Shown here: piece after piece, positions 32,607 to 41,636 of the stretch
Position numbering within the stretch: position 1 is the stretch's first letter
Layout: every line of letters begins with the position of its first letter
Assembly: GCA_020849535.1 (NCBI GenBank)
Contig: JADLGB010000283.1
Span: forward strand, 1-54,253
Length of the DNA stretch: 54,253 nt
Reading direction: 5' to 3'
Source of the DNA: Candidatus Hydrogenedentota bacterium
GTDB taxonomy: Bacteria > Hydrogenedentota > Hydrogenedentia > Hydrogenedentales > SLHB01
Notes under the pieces: generated by a model
Databases searched by the model: none
The model's input: the letters and a program-made list of their open reading frames with translations, nothing else
What the model was told of the DNA's origin: nothing
Program-made: the position numbers and the translations under genes

Positions 32607-35438
32607 TCATTTCTGCTTGTCGAGGGCGCGGGCCAGCAACTCCGCGATGTGGATTGGGTGCACGGGGGTCAGGTGATCGATCTGGTGCCGGCAGCTTGTG
32701 CCGCACGCGACCACTTCCGTGCCCGCTTGCAATGCGTTGATCTGCTCGACGAGGGGTTGCGCCACTTGCACGGACAAATCGTACTTCGCCTCCAGGGCTC
32801 CGAAGGCGCCCGCCATGCCGCAGCACCCCGTGTTGAGGACGGTCACGGTGCTGTTCGGCAGCTTCGCCGCGAGCTTATGCGCGACGCTGGCATCGGTGAG
32901 GGCCTTGGTGTGGCAATGCCCGTGGATGGCCGCCCACGTGTAGCCCGGCGCGAAAGGCAGGGCGTCGGGTTCGCGCTCAAGCAACGCAAAGATGAACTCC
33001 TCGAAGAGCATGCATCGCTTAGCGACCACATTGACGTTCGGGATGCCGAGTTCCGCGTAATCCTCGCGAAACATGGAATAGCATGATGGTTCGAGGAAAA
33101 GGATCGGCGCGTCGCCGTCTTCCAGCAGCTTTATGTTGTGCAAGCCATAGCTGCGCGCCACGTCGAGACGTCCCATGCTGAACGCGGGACGCCCGCAGCA
33201 CTGGCGTCCGGAAGGAAGCACGACTTCGTACCCCGCCGCTTCGAGCACCTCCACGGCCGCTCTGCCGATGTGCGGCTCGTTGTAGCGCACAAAGGTGTCG
33301 TCCCAAAGCATCACGCGTCCTCGCGTGGCCCCTGTGAACCGCGGCCGCTTCGTAAACCAGCGATCGAAGCGCTCCATCGCGTAAGGGGGCAGCGGACGCC
33401 TCGCCGTGAACCCGATGAAGCGTTGCATGATCGCGCGCACGAATCGATTGGCAATCGCGGCGTTTGCCAGCCGTGGCATGGCGCATCCGAGTTTGCCCAG
33501 GAGGTCCACGGCGCTGACCAGCCGCTCCCGCAACGACACACCATCGCGCCGCTGGCGGGCATACACCATCTCCGCTTTCAGCAGCGGCAGATTGACGTTG
33601 GATGGGCACTCCGCGGTGCAGGCCTTGCAGGCAAGGCAGTTGCTCAACGCCGCATCGAGTTCATCGGACAACAGTGGATCGTTTCCGAGCCGGCCTTCGA
33701 GCGCCGCGCGAATCGTGTTGGCGCGTCCGCGCGTGGACATGATCTCTTCGTCTGTGGCCTGGTACGTGGGACACATCGTTGGCGGCGCTTTGCGGCAACC
33801 ACCGCAGCCATTGCACTGTTCGAGATTGCCGATGAAGGACTCGTCCTTCGCCGCGAACGCCAGCAGTGGCTCGAAGGGAAGCGGCGTCTGGTGGCCGGGG
33901 CCCATGCGCAAATTTGTATCGATGCGGTAGTCAAAACCCTCGGCGGGGACGATCTTGCCGGGATTCAGTATGTTCTTCGGGTCGAAGTGATGTTTGATCT
34001 CGCGCATCACGTCCATGACATCCGGGCCGAGATGTTCCGGCATGTACTCCGTGTGGCCGATGCCAACGCCATGCTCCGCGGAGATCGAACCCTTGACCTG
34101 CATGACGAGCGCCGAGACCTCGTCGCTGAGCTGGCGGTAGCGGGCCACGTCGCGCGCGGTGTGAAGGTCAAGCACCGGGCGTACGTGCAAGAGTCCAGAC
34201 GCCGCGTGGCCGTAGAACGACCCTTCGAGGTCCATCTTCTTGAACAGTGCGAGCAGACCGTCCACATATTCGGGCAATTTGCGCGGCGCTACCGCGATGT
34301 CTTCGATACCGGGTACGGGCTTCGCCGAGCCTTTGCACCCTGTGAGGAGCGATAGACCCGCCTTGCGCAAGGCCCACACCATTTCCATCTCGCGCGGATC
34401 CGTGATGATCTGCTTGCGGATACCAAGATCGCGCTTGAACAGCGCGGCCAGTTTGTCCTCGACCTCGTCGTAGAACTCCACGATGAGAAGACACTTGCAC
34501 GGGTCTTCATCGAGGCGCAGCAAGGTGCGCGTCGGCTCAAATGCGAGTTGGCCGCGCGTCTGTCCCCACAGCACGTCATCGATTTCCTCGATGGCCGCCG
34601 GTTCGAGGTCGAGCATCTCGACGGTCGCGTGCGCCGCTTCGGTGATGGACGAGAAAAAGATCAGGCATAGCCCCTTGCGCGCAGGCAGGGGTACGAGTCC
34701 CAGTTCCGCGGACGCGATCATCGCCAGCGTGCCTTCACTGCCTGCCATGACTTTCGTGAGGTCGGCGCCGTCGCGCAGGTAGCGATCCACGGCGTACCCC
34801 GGCCAACGCTTCACGAGCACATGAGGCATGCGTTCGCGGATGGCGTTGGCGCGCCGCTGAATGCTCTCATCGACGGAGCGGCGCAGGCCGGGAAGCGTGT
34901 CGTAACCGGCACCCACCGTTTCGATGCGGCCATCGGCGAGCACGAGTTCCAGCGCGCGCACGTGGGCGGCGGTCGTGCCGTAGATCGGCGCGTGCGCGCC
35001 CGAGGAGTTGTTCGCAATCATCCCGCCGAGGGTGGCGCGCGCGCTCGTGGCCACGTCGGGGCCAAACCACAGGCCGTGCGGCTTCAGGAAGGCGTTGAGC
35101 TGGTCCAGCACAACCCCCGCGCCCACGCGAACCGTGCGGCGCTCGCGATCGAAATCTTCGATAGCCCGGTTGTACCGCGAAAAGTCGATCACCATGCCTT
35201 TGCCGATGGCGCCGCCGGACAGCCCAGTCCCGGCGCCACGCGGGATTACGGCAAGCCCGGCATCCTGGGCGGCGCACACCGCGGCGGCCGCCTCCATGGC
35301 CGAGCGGGGAAAGGCCACCGCATCGGGCACGATCTGGTAGAGGGAAGCGTCGGTCGCGTACAACTGACGAGTCAGATCATCGGATCGGATTTCGCACGGG
35401 ATGGTTTCAGAAGCGGTATCAAGGTGTACTGCGCACAT
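32607..35438 (-). CDS. YdiJ-type FAD/Fe-S oxidoreductase (GlcD-GlcF-like fusion)
   Basis: The 943-residue protein joins three modules. About 1-470 is a vanillyl-alcohol-oxidase-type FAD domain (PRGAGTGLSGGA, ATLGGMIANNSSGAHAPIYG) with the lactate/glycolate-dehydrogenase C-terminal cap. About 540-615 is a ferredoxin-like domain with two iron-sulfur motifs, CNGCGGC...MCP and CLACKACTAECP. About 690-940 holds two CCG domains (QCCGRPAF and GCCGMAGAFG), as in GlcF/HdrD. Such enzymes oxidise D-2-hydroxy acids (D-lactate, 2-hydroxyglutarate, glycolate) and pass electrons to the membrane; E. coli YdiJ is D-2-hydroxyglutarate-active. Substrate here is inferred only to class. It is last in a minus-strand run after the parvulin gene (87-base gap). 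Confidence 0.88.
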   Translation of the reverse strand: MCAVHLDTASETIPCEIRSDDLTRQLYATDASLYQIVPDAVAFPRSAMEAAAAVCAAQDAGLAVIPRGAGTGLSGGAIGKGMVIDFSRYNRAIEDFDRERRTVRVGAGVVLDQLNAFLKPHGLWFGPDVATSARATLGGMIANNSSGAHAPIYGTTAAHVRALELVLADGRIETVGAGYDTLPGLRRSVDESIQRRANAIRERMPHVLVKRWPGYAVDRYLRDGADLTKVMAGSEGTLAMIASAELGLVPLPARKGLCLIFFSSITEAAHATVEMLDLEPAAIEEIDDVLWGQTRGQLAFEPTRTLLRLDEDPCKCLLIVEFYDEVEDKLAALFKRDLGIRKQIITDPREMEMVWALRKAGLSLLTGCKGSAKPVPGIEDIAVAPRKLPEYVDGLLALFKKMDLEGSFYGHAASGLLHVRPVLDLHTARDVARYRQLSDEVSALVMQVKGSISAEHGVGIGHTEYMPEHLGPDVMDVMREIKHHFDPKNILNPGKIVPAEGFDYRIDTNLRMGPGHQTPLPFEPLLAFAAKDESFIGNLEQCNGCGGCRKAPPTMCPTYQATDEEIMSTRGRANTIRAALEGRLGNDPLLSDELDAALSNCLACKACTAECPSNVNLPLLKAEMVYARQRRDGVSLRERLVSAVDLLGKLGCAMPRLANAAIANRFVRAIMQRFIGFTARRPLPPYAMERFDRWFTKRPRFTGATRGRVMLWDDTFVRYNEPHIGRAAVEVLEAAGYEVVLPSGRQCCGRPAFSMGRLDVARSYGLHNIKLLEDGDAPILFLEPSCYSMFREDYAELGIPNVNVVAKRCMLFEEFIFALLEREPDALPFAPGYTWAAIHGHCHTKALTDASVAHKLAAKLPNSTVTVLNTGCCGMAGAFGALEAKYDLSVQVAQPLVEQINALQAGTEVVACGTSCRHQIDHLTPVHPIHIAELLARALDKQK

Positions 35439-35525
35439 GGCCGGTTTCGCTCTGCATCAGGCTAGCGCGCCGCCATGGCACGCTCCACGCACATCGGACG
35501 GATTGGACGGATCGGAGTTCCCGGT

Positions 35526-36671
35526 CTATTCCTTGTCTTTGCGATTCTTTCCCGAAAGCGCTTGAGGCTCTGGCGCGGGTGTTTCGCTGCCCAGTTTCTG
35601 CTGCAGGTCCGGCCTCGCCTCAATCTGCTTTTCGAGGTCCAGGAATACCTGGAGGGCTTCGGGATTGGCCGTCACCTTGCTCGTGAACTCGCGAATCGCC
35701 TCCGAACCCTTCTTGGCAAGGAGCATCCGCCGGATCTCCGGGGCGGCTTTGTCGAGAGACGTTTCTTCTCCGGCGACGACTTCGATCAGCTTGAGAATGT
35801 GGAATCCCCACTCGCTTTCGATGACCGTGCTGACGTCCCCGGGCTTGAGTTTGTTGGCAGCCTCCACGATGAACGGGGGGAACTCGCTGACGGGAAGCAA
35901 TCCCCAGTCGCCGCCCTCGTCCTTGTAGCGGCCTTCGGACACGGCCTTGGCCACCCCCTCGAAGCTCTGGCCCGCGCGGATGCGATCGTAGGCGTCCTGG
36001 GCCTTCTTGCGGGCCTCGGCCCGCTTGTCCTCTTTGATGTTCTTGCCGGCCTGCACGAAGATCTGTTTCAGGTGCATCATGTCGGGACGGCGCGTGAGAT
36101 CCCGGTTCTGTTCATACCACTGGGAGACTTCCTGGTCGGTCACCGTCACGCCCTTATCCTTCATGATCGATTCGCGTACGGTTTCGACGAGGAGCGCTTT
36201 CCGCAGTTCCGCAAGGGCCTCTTCGCGCGTGGCGCCCGCCTTCTCCAACAATTGCTGCTCCGTAAGCGCCTCATTCCCATCTTTCGATGCGGCTTTCTTG
36301 AGCGCGTCGAGTTCTTCCTGCCACTTCGCTTCCAGCTCCGCCTGCGGAATGTTCAGCTTGCGCGCCACCGCCTCCTGGTACAGCACCTCTCGCTCGATAA
36401 GCATGCGCAGGCCGTTCAAGGCAATGCCGAGCCGCGTCTGGTCATCCACCGGCTTACCCGGGTTCAACTGGGCCCAGCGCAGGACCTCGCCCATGTACAG
36501 GTCCTTGAACTCCTGCGCGGAAATGGCCTGCTTGTTGACGATGGCCACCGGCCCATCCGGAACCGATTTGAGCACGATATCCATCAGTTCCAGGTTGGGC
36601 GCCTGTGCCGATACAACTGGAATCATGCCCAACGCGGCGAGGAGCGCCACGGCGAATACTGCAACTCTCAT
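35526..36671 (-). CDS. Exported parvulin-type peptidyl-prolyl isomerase (SurA/PrsA-like)
   Basis: The 381-residue product has a signal peptide (MRVAVFAVALLAALGMIPVVSAQ), an alpha-helical SurA-N-like chaperone region (about 40-190, with the PVAIVNKQAISAQEF start), a PpiC parvulin domain (about 195-300, with MMHLKQIFVQ, GGDWGLLPVSEFPP and SEWGFHILKL) and a charged helical tail. It would help fold proteins outside the cytoplasm. Its start overlaps the end of the small membrane-protein gene by 4 bases (ATGA), so the two are translationally coupled. Confidence 0.88.
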   Translation of the reverse strand: MRVAVFAVALLAALGMIPVVSAQAPNLELMDIVLKSVPDGPVAIVNKQAISAQEFKDLYMGEVLRWAQLNPGKPVDDQTRLGIALNGLRMLIEREVLYQEAVARKLNIPQAELEAKWQEELDALKKAASKDGNEALTEQQLLEKAGATREEALAELRKALLVETVRESIMKDKGVTVTDQEVSQWYEQNRDLTRRPDMMHLKQIFVQAGKNIKEDKRAEARKKAQDAYDRIRAGQSFEGVAKAVSEGRYKDEGGDWGLLPVSEFPPFIVEAANKLKPGDVSTVIESEWGFHILKLIEVVAGEETSLDKAAPEIRRMLLAKKGSEAIREFTSKVTANPEALQVFLDLEKQIEARPDLQQKLGSETPAPEPQALSGKNRKDKE

Positions 36672-37000
36672 TCATCCTCTCCGGGGGAACTCGTCCCCGT
36701 TTCTTCCTCTTCAGCCTGGCGGCGGGTGGCCGCTTCCTCCGCAAGACGCTTTTCTTCCTGGGCGCTCAGTTCGACTCCCGCCGTTCGCTGAATGAAGCCA
36801 AACGACACGAACGTAACGACATAGGTCACCGTGAAGGCGACCCCTACCCGGAATACGACCTCGAAACCCTCTACCCCGGCAATCAGCAAGCTCATCGCAA
36901 GCACCACCGCCGCAACCAGAAATGCGATGGCCAATCCCACCCGGTCCTTGTCCATCAGGAGGATCGCCCGAAGTTTCTTCTCGCGAGGTAAGCGTTGCAC
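36668..37000 (-). CDS. Small two-helix membrane protein, function unknown
   Basis: Up to 110 residues. Two hydrophobic helices (about 22-42 and 47-68: GLAIAFLVAAVVLAMSLLIA, VVFRVGVAFTVTYVVTFVSF) are followed by a charged Glu/Ala/Arg-rich cytoplasmic-looking tail (QEEKRLAEEAATRRQAEEEE). The family is not recognised. The GTG at 37000 has no good ribosome site; an ATG at 36955 (MDKDRVGL) is an equally plausible start giving 95 residues. The stop overlaps the parvulin start by 4 bases, implying a partner or accessory role in envelope protein folding. Confidence 0.65.
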   Translation of the reverse strand: MQRLPREKKLRAILLMDKDRVGLAIAFLVAAVVLAMSLLIAGVEGFEVVFRVGVAFTVTYVVTFVSFGFIQRTAGVELSAQEEKRLAEEAATRRQAEEEETGTSSPGEDE

Positions 37001-37126
37001 GCGGTTATGCTATCACATCGCCCCCGGCAAAATGAATGCCGCGAGCTTGTAAACAGGCCGCTGCGGTGGCAGGATCGCGGTGATACGGGGGATCCCCCAC
37101 GGACTCGGAATGAAAGTGGAGGCATT

Positions 37127-38326
37127 ATGATTTCGGCCCAAGAGCGCAAAAACATCCTGAAGCGGGGCAAGACGTCCATGACCTGGGAGGGAGAACCTCT
37201 GCTGGGTAGCTCCTATGGCGAAGAGGAGATTGAAGCGGCCGTCGCCGCCATGCGCGATTCGATGGCACCCAGCCGGGGCTTCGGATTCTCCGCGCCGCCC
37301 ATTCCGGATTTCGAGAAAGCCTTTGCCGAGTATTGTGGCACCAAGCACGCCGTGGCGTTGAACAGCGCGGGTCCCGGCCTCGACCAGGCGATGCGCTACC
37401 TCAACCTCCAACCCGGCGACGAGGTCATCGTGCCGGCGGTCAACTTCGTAGCGTCGCCGTTGGCGGTCATGGGGGCCGGCGGCCAGATTGTCTGGGGCGA
37501 GGTGGACCCCAAGACGCTGCAACTGGATCCCAACGATGTGGAGGCGCGCATCACCCCGCGCACCCGCGCGATCTTCCCCGTGCACATGAATGGTCTGAGC
37601 GCCCCGATGGACGACTACTTCGAGATCGCCGAGCGCCATCCGCACGATGTGCACGGCCCCCTGGCCGTCATCGGCGACGCGGCCCGCGCTTGCGGCGGCT
37701 CTTACCGCGGCACGAAGATCGGCAAGAAGGGTCTCCTGACGGTCTTCTCCTTCCACACCATGAAGAACATCAACACCCTTGGCGAAGGCGGCATGATCAC
37801 GACGGACGACGATGATGTCGCGGCGTATTGCCGGTCATCGCGTTTCTACGGCATGGACACCGATGTGTGGGGGACGTCCAACGTCATGACGAAGGTCCAG
37901 GCCGCCGTCGGGCTGGTGCAGTTGAGCAAATTGGATGGCTTCATCGAGTCACGCCGCCGGCTGGCGCACCAACGCGACGAGATGCTTGAAGGCATTCCCG
38001 GCCTGACCTTGCCGTTCGAGCCGGATGATTGTGTGCACTCCTATTACCTCTACACGCTGCTGGTGAAAGATGAATGGGCGGGCGAGAAGCGCGACCAGAT
38101 CATGAAGATGCTCGACGAAGGGCACAACATCAAATGCGTTGTCGCCAATCCGCCGGTCTACGAGAAGCGCAAGCTGCTGCGGGAGCATGCCAAGGGCCAG
38201 AGCCTGCCGTTGTCCGAGCAACTGGGCCGCCGCCTGTTCTGCATACCCATTCACCCCGCCATGAGCGACGAGGACAACGAGTACATCTGCGCCGCGCTCA
38301 TCGATTGCGTGCAGCGCTTGGGCTAA
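37127..38326 (+). CDS. DegT/DnrJ/EryC1/StrS-family aminotransferase
   Basis: The 399-residue PLP enzyme has ALNSAGPGLDQAMRYL (cofactor phosphate region, about 77-92), GDEVIVPAVNFVASP, the Asp that contacts the pyridine nitrogen in IGDAARACGG (182-191), and the Schiff-base Lys213 in FSFHTMKNINTLGEGG. Family members aminate keto sugars bound to nucleotides, for amino-sugars of surface glycans or antibiotics. The N-terminal 20 residues (ISAQERKNILKRGKTSMTWE) are an extension not found in most relatives. GGAGG precedes the ATG at 37127; the frame can be extended to 36995 but without support. No nucleotide-sugar enzymes are adjacent, so the exact sugar is unknown. Confidence 0.88.
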   Translation: MISAQERKNILKRGKTSMTWEGEPLLGSSYGEEEIEAAVAAMRDSMAPSRGFGFSAPPIPDFEKAFAEYCGTKHAVALNSAGPGLDQAMRYLNLQPGDEVIVPAVNFVASPLAVMGAGGQIVWGEVDPKTLQLDPNDVEARITPRTRAIFPVHMNGLSAPMDDYFEIAERHPHDVHGPLAVIGDAARACGGSYRGTKIGKKGLLTVFSFHTMKNINTLGEGGMITTDDDDVAAYCRSSRFYGMDTDVWGTSNVMTKVQAAVGLVQLSKLDGFIESRRRLAHQRDEMLEGIPGLTLPFEPDDCVHSYYLYTLLVKDEWAGEKRDQIMKMLDEGHNIKCVVANPPVYEKRKLLREHAKGQSLPLSEQLGRRLFCIPIHPAMSDEDNEYICAALIDCVQRLG

Positions 38327-38347
38327 AGGGAACGACGCGGCTGCCGC

Positions 38348-41116
38348 CTACTTCAGCGCCAGCGAAACGGCCAGCGCGCGCAGTTCGTTCATCCAGTCGG
38401 TGTCGGACGGCGCCACCGGGAAGCGCCGGCCGCGCACCCAGTCCCCTTGAGCGTGGTACACCAGGGGCACGCCCTTTTCGATGGAGACCACCACCTGGTT
38501 TTCGCTGGGCGCATCGCCCACTCGCAGGAAGCGGGCCGCCGGATAGACGACGCCCATACCGATCGTACCGACTTTCGGTGACTGGTAGCCGCGAACGGCC
38601 ATCACGCCCGCTTCCTGGTCCAGCATGTAGAACGGCTGCTCCGTCAAGCGGGTGAGATTGATCCCCAGTTCGATCACGTCCTCGGGCTTGCCGCCTTCCG
38701 CGAGCACTTCGATGCCCGTGTCGCGGCGCCCGGCATACAGCGTGTAGCGCATGCGCACGGTATATGTGCCGCCTTCCGGTCCCACATTGGCGGCCTTGGC
38801 TTCCACGATGGCATGGTCATCGGCCTGTTCGACCACTGATTTCTCGAACAAGGCGAATCCCTTCCCCTGCGGGCTCCAGACGGGGTAGGGCTGGCCGTTG
38901 ATGTACAACGTCACTCCGCCGCATCCCGCCGTGTCGCGCACGAACAGCGCATCCACGCCCCAAGGTCCGTCCTGTTGATCCCCGGTCAGCGTGGGCAACA
39001 TGTATCCGTCGCGGTACTTTCCATAGAAGTCGATCTGGCCCCAGTAGTAGCGGTAGGCCACTTCCTCATTCTCCAGACCGATATGCTCGGGCACCCAATC
39101 CTGCGCACATACCACACGCGGTCCGCCCTCGGCCTCGGCGCGTTTCGGCGCGATCCAGTCGGCGTACGCGGGAATTGCCTCCGCAAGGGTATACGTCTGC
39201 TCGAGCTGCGCCTGCATGGCGGCGAGGTCGCCGCGGCCGCGCGCCTCGTTGAACGCGGGCCAGAACGGCGCGTCCGGCGCAAGGGTCTTCAATTGCGCAA
39301 TCAGCCTATCCTTCAACAGGTCCAGGTAGAAGGCCACCGACTCGTCGCTGTTCAACAGTTTGAGGCGCAAGCCGGCGTCGATCGCAGGACCGGTCAAGCC
39401 GGACCGGACGAGCTGCGACACGATGTCCGCGTGGGGGTCCGCGCCCGCCGCCGCGACGGCTTGTTCGAGCCGCTGGGTAAACGCGAGAAGCGCCTGCGGC
39501 AGGCTGCCGGCAAGCTCCATACGCATCGCGTTGACGGCGGCCCAATTCCACGCGATGTCGCGCACTTCCGCGCCGGCCGCGGTCCAGGAGTCTTCCGCCG
39601 TTCCGTCGGCGTTCAGGTCAACGCTCCACGTGTCGAGTACGCCATCGCCATCGGCATCCGTCATCGTGTATTTCGTATCCACGGTGCGATCGAGGTCTGC
39701 ATCCACGTCCAGCCACGCGCGTTGTGCGCCGCGCAGATGGACGCGATGATCCGCGGCGTGGTAGTAGGTTTGAATCGGCTGCCCTGTCTGAATGGCCAGT
39801 TCGTAGCGCTTGTTTGCCTGGCCGGCGCTGGGCCCGCCCACTTGCGGGAATCCGTCGACGCCTTGTGCGATGACGCCTTCCCAGCGTTCATCGACGTCGC
39901 TGAAATCCTCGCCGTTCACGTTGTGGTCGTTTTCATCCCACACGAAGAGCATGCGGTCCCACACGGCAGGCACACCCGCCGTCTGCGCCGGGGCGTATGC
40001 CAGGAACGGCGCGGTGGGAATCCCGCGCAGTTGCACCGTCTGCAAGGCGGCGGGGTCGATCGCGATGCCGCCGCTCGGCGCGTGCGCGGTAATCGAGACA
40101 TCGTAATCGCGCGGGTTCTTGGGCGTGGAGTCGTTGTCCGCGTCAAAGCTGTGGCGGTACGTCTTGATGGCGGCGCCTTCCGCGTCGTAGCGGATGGTTT
40201 CCTCGGTTGCGCCGTCGCCATCGAGATCGTAGAAGACGAAAGGATTCTCCAGAATCGGCTTCCATTCCGCCGCATCGGGCGCGAGGGAAAACGCCGAGAA
40301 CAGTTCGTTGCCGCCGAAATGGGAGTTGTACTGGCACAAGGCCTGGTTGTACGTGTACCCCACGTCGTACCAGAGCAGGTTGTCGTCGCCGGTGTCGGAG
40401 CCCCACCAGAGGGCCACGGAGCCTTCCGGACCCCACGAGCCTGATGCGGCAAAGTACATGCCCATCTCGTCCACATCCTGATCCTTGTCCACGTCGGTGT
40501 AATCGAGCACCGCGTCGACGACGCCGTCGGCGTGCCAGTCTGCTACGTACAGGTCGCTGTCCTGGTCGGGCTGGCCGCCCATCGTCAAGTCGCCATCCTC
40601 GTCAATGATGCGCACCAAGACCGGTCGCCACTCCTCTGGATGGCGCGGATCCAGGTCAATGAACCAGACTTCCTCCGGGACGCCGTCCTGATTGGCGTCG
40701 ATATTGTGGCGCTTACCAGGTTCGCCCGCGAGCACCTGCTGGCGCATCGTCTCGTCGAGGGTCACGGCCGCGCCAAACACGCGGGCCAGCGGCGAGGCCG
40801 CGGCTTGGGGAGCGGGCGCCGGGGCAGGCGCCTCCGGTACCGCCGCGGCCGGAGCGGCCACCGGAGTCTCCGCGGGGACCTGCGTTTCAGGCATGGGCGC
40901 CGGGGTTTCGGTGACTTCCGCGGGCACGTCCGGCATGGGCACGGGTTGCGCGGGAGCGGGGGCTGGTTCCGGGGGCGGAGCAGGCTGCGCGGGAGCGGGG
41001 GCTGGTTCCGCCGGAACGGGCGGCGCGGCCGCGGAGCCGGTTGCGGCGTCTTGGGCCAGAACGGCATGCCCGGCGGTCAGGCACAGCAAAATGGCGAGCA
41101 AGCCAAAGCCTCTCAT
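38348..41116 (-). CDS. Secreted DUF4861 protein with Pro/Ala linker and Ca-loop repeats
   Basis: The 922-residue product has a signal peptide (MRGFGLLAILLCLTAGHAVLA), then a Pro/Ala-rich linker (about 25-110) with repeats of PAPAQPAPPPEPAPAPAQP type. A middle region (about 125-520) contains at least eight short Asp-rich loops such as DANQDG, DEDGD, DLDGDG and DADGDG that look like calcium sites (dockerin/thrombospondin-3-like). The C-terminal part (about 690-922) resembles DUF4861, with LENEEVAYRYYWGQIDFYGK and GCGGVTLYINGQPYPV. DUF4861 proteins are linked with pectin and polyuronide use in other bacteria, so a sugar-binding or lyase-related role is inferred. AGGAG lies about 10 bases before the ATG inside a palindrome. 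The gene is convergent with the DegT gene. Confidence 0.78.
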   Translation of the reverse strand: MRGFGLLAILLCLTAGHAVLAQDAATGSAAAPPVPAEPAPAPAQPAPPPEPAPAPAQPVPMPDVPAEVTETPAPMPETQVPAETPVAAPAAAVPEAPAPAPAPQAAASPLARVFGAAVTLDETMRQQVLAGEPGKRHNIDANQDGVPEEVWFIDLDPRHPEEWRPVLVRIIDEDGDLTMGGQPDQDSDLYVADWHADGVVDAVLDYTDVDKDQDVDEMGMYFAASGSWGPEGSVALWWGSDTGDDNLLWYDVGYTYNQALCQYNSHFGGNELFSAFSLAPDAAEWKPILENPFVFYDLDGDGATEETIRYDAEGAAIKTYRHSFDADNDSTPKNPRDYDVSITAHAPSGGIAIDPAALQTVQLRGIPTAPFLAYAPAQTAGVPAVWDRMLFVWDENDHNVNGEDFSDVDERWEGVIAQGVDGFPQVGGPSAGQANKRYELAIQTGQPIQTYYHAADHRVHLRGAQRAWLDVDADLDRTVDTKYTMTDADGDGVLDTWSVDLNADGTAEDSWTAAGAEVRDIAWNWAAVNAMRMELAGSLPQALLAFTQRLEQAVAAAGADPHADIVSQLVRSGLTGPAIDAGLRLKLLNSDESVAFYLDLLKDRLIAQLKTLAPDAPFWPAFNEARGRGDLAAMQAQLEQTYTLAEAIPAYADWIAPKRAEAEGGPRVVCAQDWVPEHIGLENEEVAYRYYWGQIDFYGKYRDGYMLPTLTGDQQDGPWGVDALFVRDTAGCGGVTLYINGQPYPVWSPQGKGFALFEKSVVEQADDHAIVEAKAANVGPEGGTYTVRMRYTLYAGRRDTGIEVLAEGGKPEDVIELGINLTRLTEQPFYMLDQEAGVMAVRGYQSPKVGTIGMGVVYPAARFLRVGDAPSENQVVVSIEKGVPLVYHAQGDWVRGRRFPVAPSDTDWMNELRALAVSLALK

Positions 41117-41118
41117 CG

Positions 41119-41130
41119 GGAGTATACTCC
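41119..41130. promoter_or_regulatory. 12-bp palindrome overlapping the DUF4861 ribosome site
   Basis: GGAGTATACTCC is perfectly palindromic and, on the minus strand, its left half is the GGAG of the ribosome binding site. A regulator bound here, or pairing of two such sites, could control expression. Confidence 0.4.
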
Positions 41131-41220
41131 TTTAGCGGGTACCATATCAATTATCCCGGAACACACAAAAAGACATATTAGTATACACGATTTTGAGGCA
41201 TTTTGCACATTTGCCAAGAA

Positions 41221-41390
41221 CACGGACGAACGCGGACGAACGCGGACAGACGCGGACAGACGCGGACAGACGCGGACAGGTGCGGACAGACGCGGACAGG
41301 CACGGACAGGTGCGGACAGACGCGAACAGGCGCGGACAGGCGCGGACAGACGCGGACAGGTGCGGACAGACGCGGACAGACGCGACGCCA
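41221..41390. repeat. Array of about 17 direct 10-bp repeats
   Basis: Sixteen clean units (41221-41380) with consensus C(G/A)CGGACAGA and variants such as TGCGGACAGG, plus one decayed unit (CGCGACGCCA). There are no spacers, so this is not CRISPR. The period is close to one DNA helical turn, so any protein bound per unit would lie along one face. Frames through it are open because the unit lacks stop codons. Confidence 0.9.
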
Positions 41391-41520
41391 GGGAGCAAGG
41401 TGTGCGATGATGCCGACGGAATACCCGAGAGTGCCGTGCCAAGCACGATTACGCAGCAGCCCCAGCGGGCCGCCTATCCCCGGGCCCCAGCACAACAGGC
41501 CGCGTCGCGTTCTTGCCTTG

Positions 41521-41560
41521 TGTCCGTGTGCGTCCGTGTGCGTCCGTGTCTGTCCGTGTT
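41521..41560. repeat. Inverted array of four 10-bp repeats
   Basis: TGTCCGTGTG, CGTCCGTGTG, CGTCCGTGTC, TGTCCGTGTT. On the complement these read ACACGGAC-type units, the same family as 41221-41390 and closest to the copy inside the TMTC-like gene, including a nearby AAGAACGCG/AAGAATGCGCG flank. Confidence 0.8.
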
Positions 41561-41636
41561 CTCCGCTCCAATGGACAACCCTCGCGAGATGGTCTAGGAT
41601 ATCCCCAAATCCGTCCACGGGAAGGGAACAGGCAAC

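Larger units (their letters stand above)
41117..41636. other. Divergent 520-bp gap dominated by 10-bp repeats
   Basis: Between the minus-strand DUF4861 gene and the plus-strand sugar isomerase gene. It holds a palindrome over the DUF4861 ribosome site, an AT-rich stretch with a minus-strand TATACT box (complement of 41180-41185), a 17-unit 10-bp array, a shorter inverted array and about 75 bases of leader. No credible gene is seen. Confidence 0.7.

Noticed and set aside
33138..34355. 405-codon plus-strand frame
   Set aside because: Antisense to the YdiJ-type gene; composition typical of shadow frames.
38975..40444. 489-codon plus-strand frame
   Set aside because: Antisense to the DUF4861 gene, with no motif and no ribosome site.
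41221..41390. CRISPR array
   Set aside because: Units are 10 bases, adjacent, with no spacers, and no cas genes are present.
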